This document shows positions 12,901 to 24,300 of a stretch of 64,000 nucleotides of DNA, piece after piece. How positions within the stretch are numbered: the stretch's first letter is position 1; every line of letters begins with the position of its first letter. The notes under the pieces are model-generated. The model made no database searches, was not told the origin of the DNA, and saw only the letters and a list, made by a program, of their open reading frames with translations. The position numbers were made by a program, and so were the translations under genes. The stretch is from Clytia hemisphaerica (lineage: Eukaryota > Cnidaria > Hydrozoa > Leptothecata > Clytiidae): positions 346,504 to 410,503 of the forward strand of contig CACVBU010000840.1 of assembly GCA_902728285.1 (NCBI GenBank), read 5' to 3'.

Positions 12901-14892
12901 TTCTTTCTGGAACGGGAATGATAATATTCTATGTATGATATAAGCACCTAAAATAATAATTTGTTCTCTTAAAATTTTTTAGGAGTGAATTTGACCAAGC
13001 TATAAAACAGGTATATCACAATATTCATTACTAGCAAATGCAAATGCTAAATAGTAGAAAATAAGCAAACAAATAATTGAGTGGGCAAATTGTAGTTTAC
13101 ACAAACACCGATATTATCATGTAACAATTATCGTACTATCATATAACAGCCATATAATTATAAAAGATTCCAGTCTAGAGATTATGCAAGAAATACAGTA
13201 TTATAAATACTTTCTTTAATGCTAGTAATATCATACACCTGCCTAATAATGGGGTTTGAGTTTGCAAGTATTAAAATTGAATGACGTTTTAGGTCTAAGT
13301 TTTTGGAATTTCCATGGAACCTGATTAAATTTTCCAAGGAGTCATCCACCTTCACTTTAAGCTATGTATGGAGAATGATTTTTATAAGTTTCCTTTTTAC
13401 AAATTTTACCCATTTTGGGGATATCCACATTATCTCGAGAACTTCTTTTTAATTTTTTTTTTCTATCCCCCTTTATGGATATTGAATGGAACAGCACAAT
13501 GCTATTTCTATTGCGCTTGAACTAATTGGTCTCTTATCTCTCTCCATTAGGACAAAACAAACGACATTGATTATTTATTGTTTGTGTCAAAAACAATGCG
13601 TCCTACCAAAGCTGTTCCCATGAAAGAAGGTATGCTGATTTCTTTGAATACGTTTCCCACTTTTAGGACATTAGGGAGTCAAGGCACTTGACCTTATTAA
13701 GACGCAAACCTTCTTTCGAGAAAAATTAGATATTCAAGGGAACCTTTTAGAGAAAATTTATTTTCAGTTTTATTCGACGCCAACATTTTGATCTTATTTT
13801 GATTGGCCAAATTTATTAGGCATTTGGAGGGTTGGTTTCCACCACAACATTTTGAAAACCCTATTTTAAAGGTACATCCACACAGCAAGAAACAGAGAAA
13901 GGTAAAAAGAAGAAAACAAAACACGTCAATGAAATGAGGGAAGAAAACGAAGTGGATTATACAAATTTTGAAGAAGAAATCTATTTCAAGGTATATTCCT
14001 TTATAGTTATACTTTCTTCGATTCGAATCTTTCTGTATTTCTAATTAACCCAGCAAGTGCCACTGGCATCATATGAGATTACTCAAATTTTGTTTGGTCA
14101 TTTATCCGTAGATCTTGACCTAGAAGCGCCGCGGACTTTGGGGATGAGCTGGAATTTTTACAAGATACTTCACTAATTGGTCATTTGAAGTGATAGAGAT
14201 GACGCGTTCTTTAGAAAAAGTAACAAAATTGTTTTATTACTGGTAACGACCAACCAAATCAAATAAGAGCTTGTAAAAACTCCAGCTTGTCCCGAACTTT
14301 GCTGCCCTTTTTTGACCCTGACCGAATAAAAAATGAGATTGGTATTTTTTTTCTTAGTTAGGACGTGTACGCGCATTTGAAATCAATCAAAAAAATAAAT
14401 TGAAAATTCGAAGTAGTAATTGAGTGATTTCGTTAAATGGGTTAAAACGATGGTTACCTCAAAGGAATTTCTGTCATTTGAAAGTAAAGTGCTTATTAAA
14501 AACAGGGCCTGCTTTACAAGCCCTTTCGTTCTAATATTCTTATAAATAGAGCAGGGTTGTGCATTTCTAAAGACAAATCTCCGAATTTTTTTTTGAGATT
14601 TCATCTAAGCCTATGAACATCATAAGAATAATCTCAGTTGCAGACTTTATAAATCATTAAGAAATACCGTTTGTCTATCAATTTCTGTAAACTAGCTAAA
14701 AAAATTCGCATTCTTTGAACTTTGTTTTTCTAGGCTTCAGAATTGAGTTTCAGTTACTGTGTGACGCAAGCCACAGGATTTGCACATGCTGGTGGGTGGG
14801 ACTTTGTAGACCAACCTATGAATACTTATAGAACAGTATTCTTAGTCCCTAAACACAAATGGAAAGATATCCTGAAAGAAATATCTGGATGA
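904..14892 (+). CDS. BCCIP: BCCIP homologue (BRCA2 and CDKN1A-interacting protein), 3' eight exons
   Basis: Eight exons join in phase: 904-978, 1438-1518, 11186-11251, 11606-11778, 12983-13010, 13551-13629, 13872-13990 and 14734-14892, ending in TGA. Together they encode 259 residues. Recognisable BCCIP features, in order, are VEFEAF near the start, the segment ending MGSTIK, the acidic VDDEEDNVYG segment, VGYFINERFINLP, LLFVSKT, a lysine-rich linker, and the C-terminal block with FAHAGGWDF and TVFLVPKHKWKDIL. Human BCCIP has about 314 residues, so only the acidic N-terminal exon with the start codon is missing; no candidate for it was seen in 1-900 and it probably lies left of the window. 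The family is nuclear, binds BRCA2 and p21, and its yeast relative Bcp1 is a ribosomal-protein (uL14/RPL23) chaperone. The gap 1519-11185 contains a whole gene on the other strand. All introns are GT-AG. No canonical AATAAA was seen close after the stop. Confidence 0.93.
1519..2330. repeat. Intronic AAGAAC-type MITE copies (1556-1738 and 1935-2158)
   Basis: This part of the BCCIP intron contains two related short elements rich in AAGAACAT and AAGGCTT words. The second, 1935-2158, begins TACACGTTTTTTTCATAAGAAC and ends with the inverse TGTTCTTATAAAAAAAGGTGTA, so it has terminal inverted repeats of about 20 bases around a 220-base body. The first copy is more decayed and keeps only the right end. 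No coding potential was seen. Confidence 0.65.
2508..8224 (-). CDS. NLR-like protein: HEPN, His-rich coiled coil, death effector domain, NACHT, novel C-terminal repeats
   Basis: Three minus-strand exons, 8224-6943, 6262-6032 and 5452-2508, join exactly in phase to give 1485 residues. Residues about 35-170 match the DZIP3-like HEPN domain, with the Rx4H signature R139-N-R-L-L-H144. Residues 227-405 are some 25 heptads of the type HDTALAS. Residues 433-500 form a death effector-like helical bundle ending LERLGRVDIVKHI. Residues about 590-930 are a NACHT ATPase: Walker A GGMGKTT (599-605), Walker B LIIIDGLDE (674-682), a sensor-like SGRP, and the NLR-type YKHLALQEFMTGLFL. From about 1001 to the end are seven repeats of about 68 residues, not recognisable as leucine-rich. 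Known NLRs act as cytosolic danger sensors; HEPN domains are often RNases and DEDs recruit caspase-type partners, so an innate-immune role is inferred. The gene lies antisense within a BCCIP intron. A possible AATAAA for its 3' end reads on the minus strand near 2332-2337. The joining of exons rests on phase and splice sites, not on transcripts. Confidence 0.82.
2511..3965 (-). repeat. Seven coding repeats of about 68 residues at the C-terminus of the NLR-like protein
   Basis: The unit can be summarised as L-K-L-x-x-P-x-x-M-(L/I)-G-(T/S)-D-S-L-I-I, then PECRxF(I)xIxxESK, then xECPxST, then a variable 20-25 residue part ending in hxxLN. Anchors seen repeatedly are the dipeptide PEC (NPEC, RPEC, MPEC, VPEC), the ECP(F/Y/H) cysteine-proline step and GTDSLIID. 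The cysteines are spaced at about 24 residues within a unit and about 68 between units. The repeats take the position that leucine-rich repeats occupy in standard NLRs. I do not recognise the family. Confidence 0.8.
5817..5997. repeat. TTTTCGCG-type palindromic MITE
   Basis: A short element in an intron of the NLR-like gene with inverted ends: AGGGAACTAATTTTCGCG on the left and AATTAGTTCTCTTAAG on the right. The body carries inverted TTCGCG and GCGAAAT words. It resembles the larger elements at 36474-36703 and 57699-58050. Confidence 0.55.
6310..6615. repeat. Dispersed repeat, copy 1 of a 300-base AAGAAT family
   Basis: Copy 2 is at 57355-57675. Shared, collinear words include GCTAAGAATATCACC near one end, CCCCAGTAAGGCTCA in the middle, ATCCTAATCTAAGAAT, and AAGTTAAGAATATCCATGAT near the other. 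Both copies end near a TATAAAAAA-like stretch, as in the AAGAAC MITEs, so they are probably a subfamily of these. This copy sits in the intron between the coiled-coil and DED exons of the NLR-like gene. Confidence 0.6.
7010..7546 (-). repeat. 21-base minisatellite coding for histidine-rich heptads
   Basis: Within the first exon of the NLR-like gene, a 21-base unit recurs about 25 times in the coding frame, giving heptads of the form H-D-T-x-L-A-x (variants HETTLGN, HDTALTD, FYKTTIS). The regular leucine and histidine spacing predicts a long parallel coiled coil. Several blocks are near-identical, for example ASHETTLGNH occurs twice, which points to growth by unequal exchange or slippage. The reading frame is preserved throughout. 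Confidence 0.85.
8225..9869. other. BCCIP intron, upstream flank of the nested gene; no coding exon seen
   Basis: This stretch lies upstream of the start codon of the NLR-like gene and should contain its promoter, but no clear core promoter motif could be assigned. A decayed AAGAAC-type repeat lies at about 8531-8745. Short open frames on both strands between 8750 and 9785 lack splice-site support, family similarity and codon regularity, so no gene is called. Confidence 0.5.
9870..10203. mobile_element. hAT-like non-autonomous element, short copy
   Basis: The 334-base element starts GTTATCTGATATTCC and ends GGTTCCAGATAA. Its two ends are inverted over about 54 bases, including CACGCTAAAGCTCT on the left against AGAGCTTTAGCGTG on the right. 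It is flanked by the 8-base direct repeat ACAAAAAG at 9862-9869 and 10204-10211, which fits a hAT-type target duplication. A longer relative with its own 8-base duplication lies at 45613-46943. No transposase remains. Confidence 0.82.
10426..10712. repeat. Short inverted-repeat element with GATATCC subrepeats
   Basis: The left end CCTGTTGAGGATATC and the right end ATATCCTCAACAGGGG are inverted copies. The interior carries several GATATCCA/GGGGGT units in tandem. The right end runs into a ten-base G tract. It lies in the long BCCIP intron. The short open frames inside it are not genes. Confidence 0.65.
10855..11100. repeat. Dispersed repeat (ATACACCCC/GGGGTGTAA ends), copy
   Basis: It begins ATACACCCCCAAAATTGG and ends GTGAGAAGGGGTGTAA, so the tips are inverted. 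The interior words AATTATACT, AATCAGATAAGCAAATC and CCCCACTGAAT recur at 31260-31460 and 56384-56650. It belongs to, or is related to, the family at 11813-12066. Confidence 0.65.
11813..12066. repeat. CACAGCCCCG-type MITE, copy
   Basis: This copy lies in a BCCIP intron after exon 11606-11778. It starts with CTCACAGCCCCGATGAAAC and ends TGTGACACAGGGGCG. The copy at 40327-40590 matches it along its length (AAAAAATCCAGTGGGGATGG, AAATCAAAGTCAAT, GGGACGAAATTTTTGCC). A shorter copy is at 34721-34932 and a decayed one at 61228-61510. Confidence 0.7.
12682..12857. repeat. TAGGCC-ended MITE, copy 1
   Basis: An inverted-repeat element with tips GTAGGCCCTTTCATGATG and GCGGTATGGCCTA. Interior words GGGTAATCA and TCCTGATTACCC are inverted relative to each other and also occur in copy 2 at 18172-18345. 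Confidence 0.6.
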
Positions 14893-15965
14893 ATGAATAT
14901 GGAAAAAAAGGAAAAATACAAAAAATATAGACAAATAGAAATAGTTTTATACCAATTTAAATGTTTTTTCTTCTCTCAACCGGGCTGAAAATGTTTCCGC
15001 TTGATTGCTTGCCCAAGGACGAATTTGAATGCTACCAGGCTGGCACACAACGCTGTTTCTCAACGTTCATCTGTCGCTGTAGGGATGTTATAAACGTAAC
15101 GTTGTTCTGATGGCATATGCATACACGTTTTTTTATGAGAACATAAAGGCTCCAATTGTAAAAATATTAAGAACGACATTTAAAGGCTCCAATCTCTCAG
15201 GGAATCGGGCAAGAATATTTACCCACTAAATGACGTGAAGATAAGAACATTTATGTAGAACAACTTTAGGCTTAAAACTCAAAAAATTAAGAACATCCAA
15301 AGGCTTCAAAAGTTTTGGATGTTGACATTGCAATAGTGCATATCATGAATATTTCATTTACTCGCCCTGTGTATAAAGTAGGATATCTAAGAAACGGTTG
15401 TTTTTTCTTTAGTGATATTTTAGAGCAGACAATTATTCAGGGGGTAGTTAGTCTGGAATATAATTATTCAGGGGGGTAATTATTTGATATGGCTCAAGAT
15501 ACATTCTGTATTTTTGTCAAATGAAACCTCTTACCCGTGTATCCCAGGCTTTATTTACGTTATTACGAATGAACCCCAGTGAATTCCATGATTTAGTCTG
15601 ATGCGAGTTCCCCACTCTCAGGGGGGGGGGCTCATCGAAACAATACGTCACAGTAAGCATCAAAAATTCGATAATACACGTTTTTTATAAGAACATCGTA
15701 TTCCTAACTTTTTGAGTCCTTAAGCCTAAAAATGTTTTTTGTTCGTTTTCTTTCACCAATTTGTGAATATTTTTTGTCTATTCTCCGTCCTTTAAAATCG
15801 TGTGTTTTAGAGTCTGCAAAGCCTTGAAATGTTCATGATAATATTTTGGCCATCGAAGCCTTATGTTCTTATATAATTTGTTCTTATATAAATAAACATG
15901 TATGCAGGGAAGTGATTTAGTTTTTTACTTTTAAGATGACTTATCATACTTTTCTACCATTTTAG
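14893..15965. repeat. Intergenic stretch with two AAGAAC-type MITE copies
   Basis: Between BCCIP and the next gene lie two related repeats. At 15122-15322 a copy starts ACACGTTTTTTTATGAGAAC and has lost its right end. At 15675-15898 a copy starts TACACGTTTTTTATAAGAAC and ends near TTGTTCTTATATAAAT. No exon was seen. A ten-base G tract is at about 15621-15630. Confidence 0.6.
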
Positions 15966-16012
15966 ATGCTCTAACAAAAAATAATATACCTAAAAAAAAA
16001 ACTAAAAAAAAC

Positions 16013-17213
16013 ATGAGTAATGGTCAAGTGATTACTGAACTTTTTGAACAAATTGTTCACTCTGAAGAAAGAATCAAACAAAGATTTGAAGATCTGAAGA
16101 AAGGTATGTGTTCTCTTTTGTTTTATTCGCATTTCTAGTTTAGATGACTGTCAACTTTCTTCCCTGCCTATTCTAATTGCCAGAGTAGGCAAAAAGTTGG
16201 CAGTTGAAGTCGTTCTAAAAAAATTGAAAGAAGTCAAAACTCACTGCTTAAGTTCCCCTTAAAGACACCCTCTAAATTTAGAAGTCAGAAACTATGACTT
16301 TCATCATCAACGACCTGTATATTTTTTTATTTTAGTTAATCAAGAAATCCAAAACCACCAAGCTAAAATCAAATCCATCAAATATCAGAAAGATTCATTG
16401 CTTGGTAAATTGAACAACATGCGCCACAAATTGCTGGAAGAACAGTTAGAGGAGAAATGGATGAACATTCGAAAAGATATTTTATTCACACAGAAAGAGA
16501 AATGTTTTAATGAGAAACACGAACTGGTATTTGAGCTAGTAAGTTAAGTTTGGTTTAGGGAGACGTTTGGCATTTTTCTTTGCTATATTATCTTATAGTT
16601 CGTTTTTCTCAATCACGGAAGGATCAAGGTAAGGCAACATTTTTGCGGCTCGAGCTGAAAATAAGCACATTCTCTGTCAAAAATAAAATATGATTTTCCA
16701 AATTAAACTCTTTCATTGAATTGAACAATTATTAACCAAAGTTTGAGCTGAAAATCGACCATGAAAGTGCTGTGCTTACAGTTTTGCAAGCCTGGGATTC
16801 TCATTTGAAAGACACTTGGCCCGTACTGCAACATTATCTGCCTTGTAGGAAATGTTTAAGCTCTTCACAGTCAACTCTCTGTTATTCGAATCTTTCTGTA
16901 ATTCGAATTAAAATATTGGTGCCCTCAGCTGGAAATGGTTTGAAATAATGTCTCAATTCGAATTTTTCTCTGGTTCGAATAAAGTTTTTGGTCCCTTGAA
17001 GATCGAATTAGAGAAAGACAACTGTATGTATCTCACTAATTTACAAGAAATCTCAATTCATAATTCATTCTCTCGTCTAGGAAGAAATACAGGACAGGCA
17101 AAAGACAGACAGGTTTGTCACTTCGCTCAGTAGTTAGTCATGAAAGTATGAAATTATAGTTGATCGAAGGTTCCATAATTCTCATAGCTCTAGAAACTAT
17201 CAGAAAAAGAGAT

Positions 17214-17272
<59 letters not shown>

Positions 17273-20200
17273 AGTTCGACTTATTGATAGTTCGATATAT
17301 TGATAGTTGGATTGATTAATACTTCGATTGATTGATTCTTTGATTCATCGATTCATTGATTCATTAATGAATAGTACGACTTATTGTTTGATTTAGTGAT
17401 TATTCGATCAGGTTAAATTAATGTGTCGATTGATTGTTCGATTATTCGATTTTAGTGCAAATTTCTTGGAAGCATGTGATTGTTTCCTTGAAGACTTTGA
17501 TGTTTTAAGCGGCAACGGAATCATAGAGAAGAAGCAGAGCATCTTACAACAGAGGCTCTCTAATTTGAAAATCGAAGAAGACTCTCTGAAGAAAGGTTAA
17601 ATTTTTTTAATTCACTAAAGTCTGTTTGGATACTTTTGAGGGATCTTGGAGTAAGTTAAGCATTAAGGTTTGGTTGCTTTGAGACGCTAAAGATAAAAAT
17701 ACTTAACATGAAAGTCACATCGTAGCACCTTAATTTCATTATTTTCGCGTGGTTTAATTTTGCGAATCAGCCAAAAAGTAAAAATGGTCCTGACAACGTC
17801 AGTTTTTCTCACAAACAGCAAATTACAGGGACCTGAACTTCAGTTTCGCGTGGACTTGTTTTGCGAGTCAAAAATTTCATGCGATTTCACGAGTTTTATT
17901 TTCGTGAATAAAGCAAGAATTCGAGAAACTGTGAAAATTCATCCGAGTTATTAAGTAGAATTTTTAAGATGCATTTGAAAAACTACTTATTTTTACCCTC
18001 TTTTCTTTAATACTAGACATTTTCGAGTGTGAAAAACTGGAAGAAAAAAGAAATGAGCTCAAAGATGATCATGAAAAGCTCAAACAAGAAATTGAAGAAC
18101 TGATGAAAAACAAAGATGGTATAAACATAAATTGCATTCAATATTGTAGTTTTTCATTATTTGGGATTTGCATAGGTCATTTCACAGTCGCAAAGCGTAA
18201 TGGGTAATCACTGCGCGATAATGACGACTTACTATTGGTCCAAAGTTTTGAAAAATATTCTTGCGTCTAGCCAACGGGAAGCCGTTATGGAGGCACAACC
18301 TGTCCTGATTACCCATGATCTATTTTGACTGTGAAATGGCCTATACTTCACGTAGGTTTACTAATGCCACCTCAGACTGGGCCTAAATCGGCTAGACTTG
18401 AGGTCGAGAAATTAAGAGCTGTATATTGACCGAATATGTGCCTTAAAAATAGAAATTTAATGTAAAACAGTGTCAAAGAGTTAGATATTTATCTCTCTTC
18501 CAACGCCCCCCCCCCCCCCGGGTTTGCCGTGGACACAGTCCTTTTGACCTCTATATCTTTATTCAGAATGCAAAAAAAAATTGTTGATCGCTCAGAGTGA
18601 TTGTAAGAAGATGAAAGATGTGAAGGAAGGTTTCCTCCGTAAGTTACAAAACAATACGAATCACAGAAGGTAAGATCAGTATACTTTTTTCATAGGGCAC
18701 CATTACGTTTTGGTTGATGCTTTTAATGCGAATTTCAAGCTTAATTGTTCTTAAAATATTCCTAATATTCGTGATATGCACAATTTTTACATCACTTACA
18801 ACCGATCAGCTATTGGGTCCGTGATGTAATATCAGAAGACATTGCAAAGGGCATATCATGAATAGCTACTTTGTTTATTGACTTAAAAGGGGCAGAATTA
18901 AGAACACATTAAGGTATTTCTAAAACTGAGGCTTGGTTGTTAGCTTTTGGTCAAAATTGATTTGATAAATTTTTGCGGCCGAAAAAAAAAATCGAAACAA
19001 ATTGTATTTCGGTAATTAATTTTCGTGGTAATAAGTTTTCTCGGTTGGGGCTAAATTTTATAATATTTTCGAATAAGTGATGTCAGAAAGGCTTTTGTTA
19101 AAATTTGACTCGATCATCTTCTGAAAAAGTAAAATTGCGAAATTAACTTTTGCGGTTTCGAGTTCGTAAATATTTTCGCGGGTTCAGATTTTCAATGTAT
19201 TGTAAGCCTCTTAAAGCATAAATCTAAACCTAAGCGACTCCTATGAAATCGGAGTTGATTGGAGGCGAATGGCCTTTGTACATCCCAGTTTTTGTCAGTA
19301 CTGGTAAATTTTAAACAATTTCTCCTTAGCTTAAATTTGCCACTACTTGCAAAAACCGGGATGTTTTCGTAGAAAACATTACGTCATGAATATCATGAAT
19401 TGACAGATCTTTCCAGAGACGCTACTGATTAATTATTGAATTCTTTTTTTGTCTTTTCAAAGTCTACAAAACGAATTGGACAGAAGCAAGAAAAAGCTAC
19501 AATATCTCACCGATGAGAAACATAATCTCGAGCGACAACTAGCTGATCAGCAACGTAAACGGAACATTAACAATGTGGAAACCAGACAGTCAAACCCATG
19601 GTACATTTCAAGGCCAAATACAACACCTGGTTTCTCTCATCTAAATCACACGACGGTTTCTTCAGCATCATCGTCATCTTCGACGCGTCGTTTTCAATAT
19701 TCCGTCAACAAAGGGGCGTCACGCAAAAGACCAGCTAATGATGACGTCTTTTCTGATATGACGTCAATGTCACGTGATAGCTCTCAAAATTCGCAGTACT
19801 CGCAAAACAACAGAAACGATAGAAACAGTTTTGACTTTGATATTGATGTAAGTTTGTTCTGATTACGTTGTCTAGCAACGACTTTCATTTTTACGAATGT
19901 TGTAATTTTAAGTAAAGTGAAACCCTAAGTCACGATCGTGTCGTTATTTGTTTGAGCTAATACAAAGATTTAGTTATCCACCTATCATTAAGGAAGGAAA
20001 GAGACTTTTTTTATTCTGGCAGTTTCATGCCACTTTGGTGGCAATCTTCACCTATCATATTATCCACCTATCATAACTGGAATGACTGTTGGTCGATCTT
20101 TCTGTAGAGGTTTTCCATGTTTTTGCAAGTTACGTAATTTTCGCCATTATGGAAGCAATCGTTCAAATCTGTGCGGTCCTTTACGCAAGTCGAACGTTTG

Positions 20201-20373
20201 CTTCCAGAATAACAAAAATTAAAACATGAAAATTTTTTTTATAGTTATTCAAAGTTTTCAACCAATGCTTTTGGAGAAACAACTTTCAAACTATGATTTC
20301 ATTTTGTTTTATATATTTTCAGTTAAGTGATGATGATATGCTGATGACATCATATTTGTTACAAGAAAAATGA
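16013..20373 (+). CDS. Coiled-coil protein, possibly CCDC172-like
   Basis: Eight exons join in phase: 16013-16103, 16336-16538, 17081-17112, 17456-17595, 18017-18118, 18567-18669, 19463-19847 and 20323-20373 (368 residues). The first two thirds are almost pure coiled coil, rich in Lys, Glu and Leu. The C-terminal third is low-complexity (Ser, Asn, Arg) and ends in an acidic tail FDFDIDLSDDDMLMT. The N-terminal pattern ELFEQIVHSEERIKQRFEDL and a later NFLEACDCFLEDFDVL recall the arrangement of CCDC172, a tektin-binding sperm protein, but long coiled coils give false similarity, so the name is tentative. Exon 3 is a 32-base microexon required to restore phase. A strong acceptor at 15965 with an open frame into the ATG at 16013 leaves room for an additional upstream exon. 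Confidence 0.8.
17215..17271 (+). repeat. Tetranucleotide microsatellite (TGAT)n
   Basis: About fourteen uninterrupted TGAT units lie in an intron of the coiled-coil gene, followed to about 17450 by degenerate TGATTGATTCGAT-like sequence. Confidence 0.95.
18172..18345. repeat. TAGGCC-ended MITE, copy 2
   Basis: The tips ATAGGTCATTTCACAGTC and GACTGTGAAATGGCCTAT are inverted over about 18 bases. The interior carries inverted GGGTAATCA and CTGATTACCC. It is intronic in the coiled-coil gene and related to 12682-12857. Confidence 0.75.
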
Positions 20374-21379
20374 TCACTTGGATTTTGGCGTGTGCCAGTA
20401 ACCAGTAACAAGTAGTAAGATTGTCCAAAGATGTATGTCAAGGAAGGACTTGCTGACAATCATCATGAGTAACTTTCCAAAACGGACCTTTTTATACTTG
20501 GAGTGATATATAATAGTTTTACTTGGCTTCCAAGAAAACTGTTCAACCAAAGCTAGGCAGTGTTAATTACTATTTATCATATTTGTTGTTTGAAAATTGT
20601 TCATAATTATTTACCCTATTTATTGATGTTGCAATATTTTGTTCCGAATCAAAACTTAAATGATGTATTCATGTTTTTCTTTGCATCAAATTATTTAAAG
20701 TAAGTGTAGAATCCTACATTTACTAAAAATATAGACAAAAAGAACGACAAATTTCATAAAGAACGTCAAATGTCGCCACCCACAACCCCCACCGAAAGTG
20801 ACTGTACAATTCCTACGTATTCATTCCTTTTTGTTAATCACGGAAATTAACTACATATGGTTTAAAAAGAACGACAAATTGCGCATGCGTGTTACAATTA
20901 TTTCTTCAACCATAAACATAAAACTTTTGCACAGTAAGTTTTAAAATTACATTACATTCCATTTTATATAATGATAGAAAAATTTAGCGGTGCTCAGTAT
21001 GATCACAAGTTGAATTTCTTAGAAAAACTTGAAACGACAAAATTACTTTTTAAGTCAAGGTTTTTTCCTCTCCTACTCGCATAGTATTCAAAACGTATAC
21101 CATTTTGTAACAAAAGAATTCTTGATAGAATTATAAGATTTAATCTAAAACAGATATATTTAAATAAGTGTTTTCTAGCTTTTAGTGGTATATTACGTAT
21201 AACTTTTTGTGTGTGATAGATGACTCAAATGTGATTTCTTTTGCTACTGTATGCATTTTTGCATCGCGACCGAATCAATTATTACATAGCTTTCTTAAAT
21301 TTTGAAGGCAATATTTAGTGTATGTATGTTGAGGCTCATTTTAAACTTTTAACTTAATGTGAAATGATCTTTAGGTAAC
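20374..21379. other. 3' flank of the coiled-coil gene and upstream region of the receptor gene
   Basis: AT-rich DNA between two genes on the same strand. The first part is probably 3' UTR. No coding exon, RNA gene or clear repeat was seen, and no confident polyadenylation signal was found. Confidence 0.4.
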
Positions 21380-24300
21380 ATGGCTTGTTTGAAGTATTTA
21401 GTTTTTTCTTTTGTTTTCGTCTATGTCGTACTGCTAAATCAAGGTAAGCAAAATTTCCTTTCTCAAATCACTACATTATGATTAAGACTAAAGTCTACTT
21501 CTGACTGAATTTTCTGATAATTTTAATGAGGCTGAGTCCAGTAAAAGACATTAGGAGAGGTGGCCATTTTGAAAAAATAACACACAAAATCCAAATAACA
21601 AGAAGCTACTTGAAGTTGAAAAGACTAGAACTCCTAAAGGTATTGTTTGGAAATGTTTCTTGTAAGTCATACCTTTAAAGGCCATGCAATTTCAGAGATG
21701 CGGGCAGCCTAACAGATATGGGGCTCTTCCAAAAAAAAAAAATGAATATGGGAGGTGGAGGATATAAAATATTTTGGAAATTTACCCCCCCCCCCCGGAC
21801 ATTGTGAATTTTGACCCCCGGACTAATATCAGTTTAACCCCCCCCCCCCCCCCCCGGACATTCAAAATCACCCCCTAATCAGAGCAAGTTTGCTCCTAAA
21901 ACAAGGCAAATTTTGCAGAATTATCACTACTCCCCCGGGCAAAATATCCAATATATCCTCCACCCCTCCCCCCCCCCCATGTACAAAAATTTTCTGGAGG
22001 AGCCCATGGTATCTTACAATCTTTTCGCACACTCCCGTTTATCAAAGTCAACAAAATTTAGTTATAAGTCTTCAGAATAACCGTTATAAACGCCTAAAAA
22101 TTATCTTTCTATAATTTGAACTTGTTTCCAGTCCCTGAAAAGAGAAACTCTTTTTTTTTTTTTTTTTTCTTCGAGTTAGTTACTTTATATGTAATATATG
22201 ATTGTTCTTTTTGTTCTAATCCGTTCTTTTTTTCTTCATGATCACAACAGCAGTGCTAGCTCAAAATCCATGCAACAATCAAGGGCGAGGGGGTGGTTGC
22301 GATTTGTATTGCCATTATAATGCCACCACTAATCAAAAAAGGTAAGATTTGGTATTTCGTATTTTTGGTCCAACTAATTTTTTCTATACAGTATTCTGAA
22401 ATTTTTATAAAAAGAGCAGGACTTAAAAGTTTGGACCGCACATTTTCAACATTCACCAACCATAATCTCACTTATTCTTTTGATATTTTTTATTTCTTAA
22501 AGGATAATTTTGCCTGTAGATTCCTTAGGTGGATTCTGTAGCAAAACTAATTCTCCCTAGCAAAACCCTAGAATCTTTTTGCCTAACTATTTTCCAAAGT
22601 CTTAATATCTTAGCTGTTTTGTTTTTTTTCACCTTTAGTAAGGAAGATTTGGTTCCCTGGTTCTGAGTGAATCTCCAAATCTTCTTGTCTAGTCTTTTCC
22701 AAAGCTTTTTTTTCTTTTCAAGTCGAGATATGACAATCTAAACTCGCGGAAAACGGGAGACTGGGGAGACTTCAGCCTTCCCACTTTTGAGCAAATGAGA
22801 TTTTTTTCTTAAATTCCTAGCAAATTCTATATCACTTTGAGCCTTCAGCCTTCCCACTTTTATGGTTTTTCTGCCGGGTCTGCTATATGCAAAAGATTAG
22901 ATTATATCCCTTTAATGTTTTTAGTTGTTCTTGTGGAACCATCGGTGAATTATTACCCGATGGTCTGAAATGTCACATTAAACCACGTCTAGTATTTGGT
23001 TACATCAATTCATTGGTGTTTGCTGACGACCCTGTCAACGGACAGATCAAGACAACAACATGGGAGGAATTTGGGTCCACCATTGTGACTAGTATAGCGC
23101 AAGATTATGAAGATGAAAGAATATTTTGGTTGGCGTATGATGGTCGTTTGCCATATTCGTTTGGTTTTATCAGAGTTGGAGAAAGACGGATAAAGACTGT
23201 ACACCAATGTGAGTCATGTTTTTAAAATTAAAATTATGCATTATTTAAACGATCATTATGAGAATGAAAATGAAACATTCTTCTTTTATATGGACCAGAC
23301 CTTTTTAAAAAAGTGATGCATCGTGGGATTGCTTCGAGTGTATTACAATAGAATTCCCTCGAGGAATTCCTACGAGATTTCTATTGTAATACACTCGAAG
23401 CAATCCCACGATGCATCGCTTTTTTAAAAAAATAAAAAACTCCGATAAGGTCTATTGCAGTCTCATAACAGATCATATAGAACACGCTCTGCTTAGTCTG
23501 AACCGCAGACCTCTACAAAACTGCGGTTGGTACGAATCTGTTAGTTTATGCCAGCAGCTTACGCTCTGCTCTAAAGGAATGTGGCGAATGTGACAAATGT
23601 GACCTGGTTGTTAAGCCAAAACATTCATAACTGTCCTGCCTTTTGCTTGAAAACGAAAACGAAAGAAACCTGGGTTCTAGTGTTTATGTTTATACGAATT
23701 GACGTTTTGTTTTGATGTGATTGTTTTGTTTTAACCAATCAATGCGCTCAAAAGCTCATTTAAAAGTGGTCCGCCAACCTGGGTAGATTCTCTTACGGAA
23801 CCATGACCTTTATCGTGCCATGCGCTGAGTATCAGACTCTGCTCATAGATTAATGACATGATCAGATATTGACAAAATTAAAAAAACCGACCCCAAGAGG
23901 TTTAAACTTAATTCTTTTTATTTTATTTTTGCACAGTCAACGAAATAATGCACGGAGTAGCTTATGATCATAAGAAGCAAGATGTTTATCTAACGGGAAG
24001 TACGTCACGGAAAATTTATCGCATCATCAATTACGATAGTGACGTCACAATGCAGGTTCAAACTTTCAAATTTGGAATTTCGGCGAAAGCTATTACAATC
24101 GATTCTGTATCAGGGTAAACAAATTTGACAAATAAGCTTACTTTTTTATATTTCTTATGTTGATAATTGAATCCAAATTTTGCCATTGACCAAGCAAAAT
24201 TGTGGCTTAAATTTTCCAGTCCGGCATTTTGTAATCATCAGACTCGTAGAAATTTCACTTATTTCAGAGATACCCGTTGTGTTTCGGAACACTAGTGGGG

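Noticed and set aside
16948-17133. Plus-strand open frame overlapping the 32-base microexon
   Set aside because: Only 17081-17112 has splice sites and the right phase; the larger frame contains no coiled-coil continuity.
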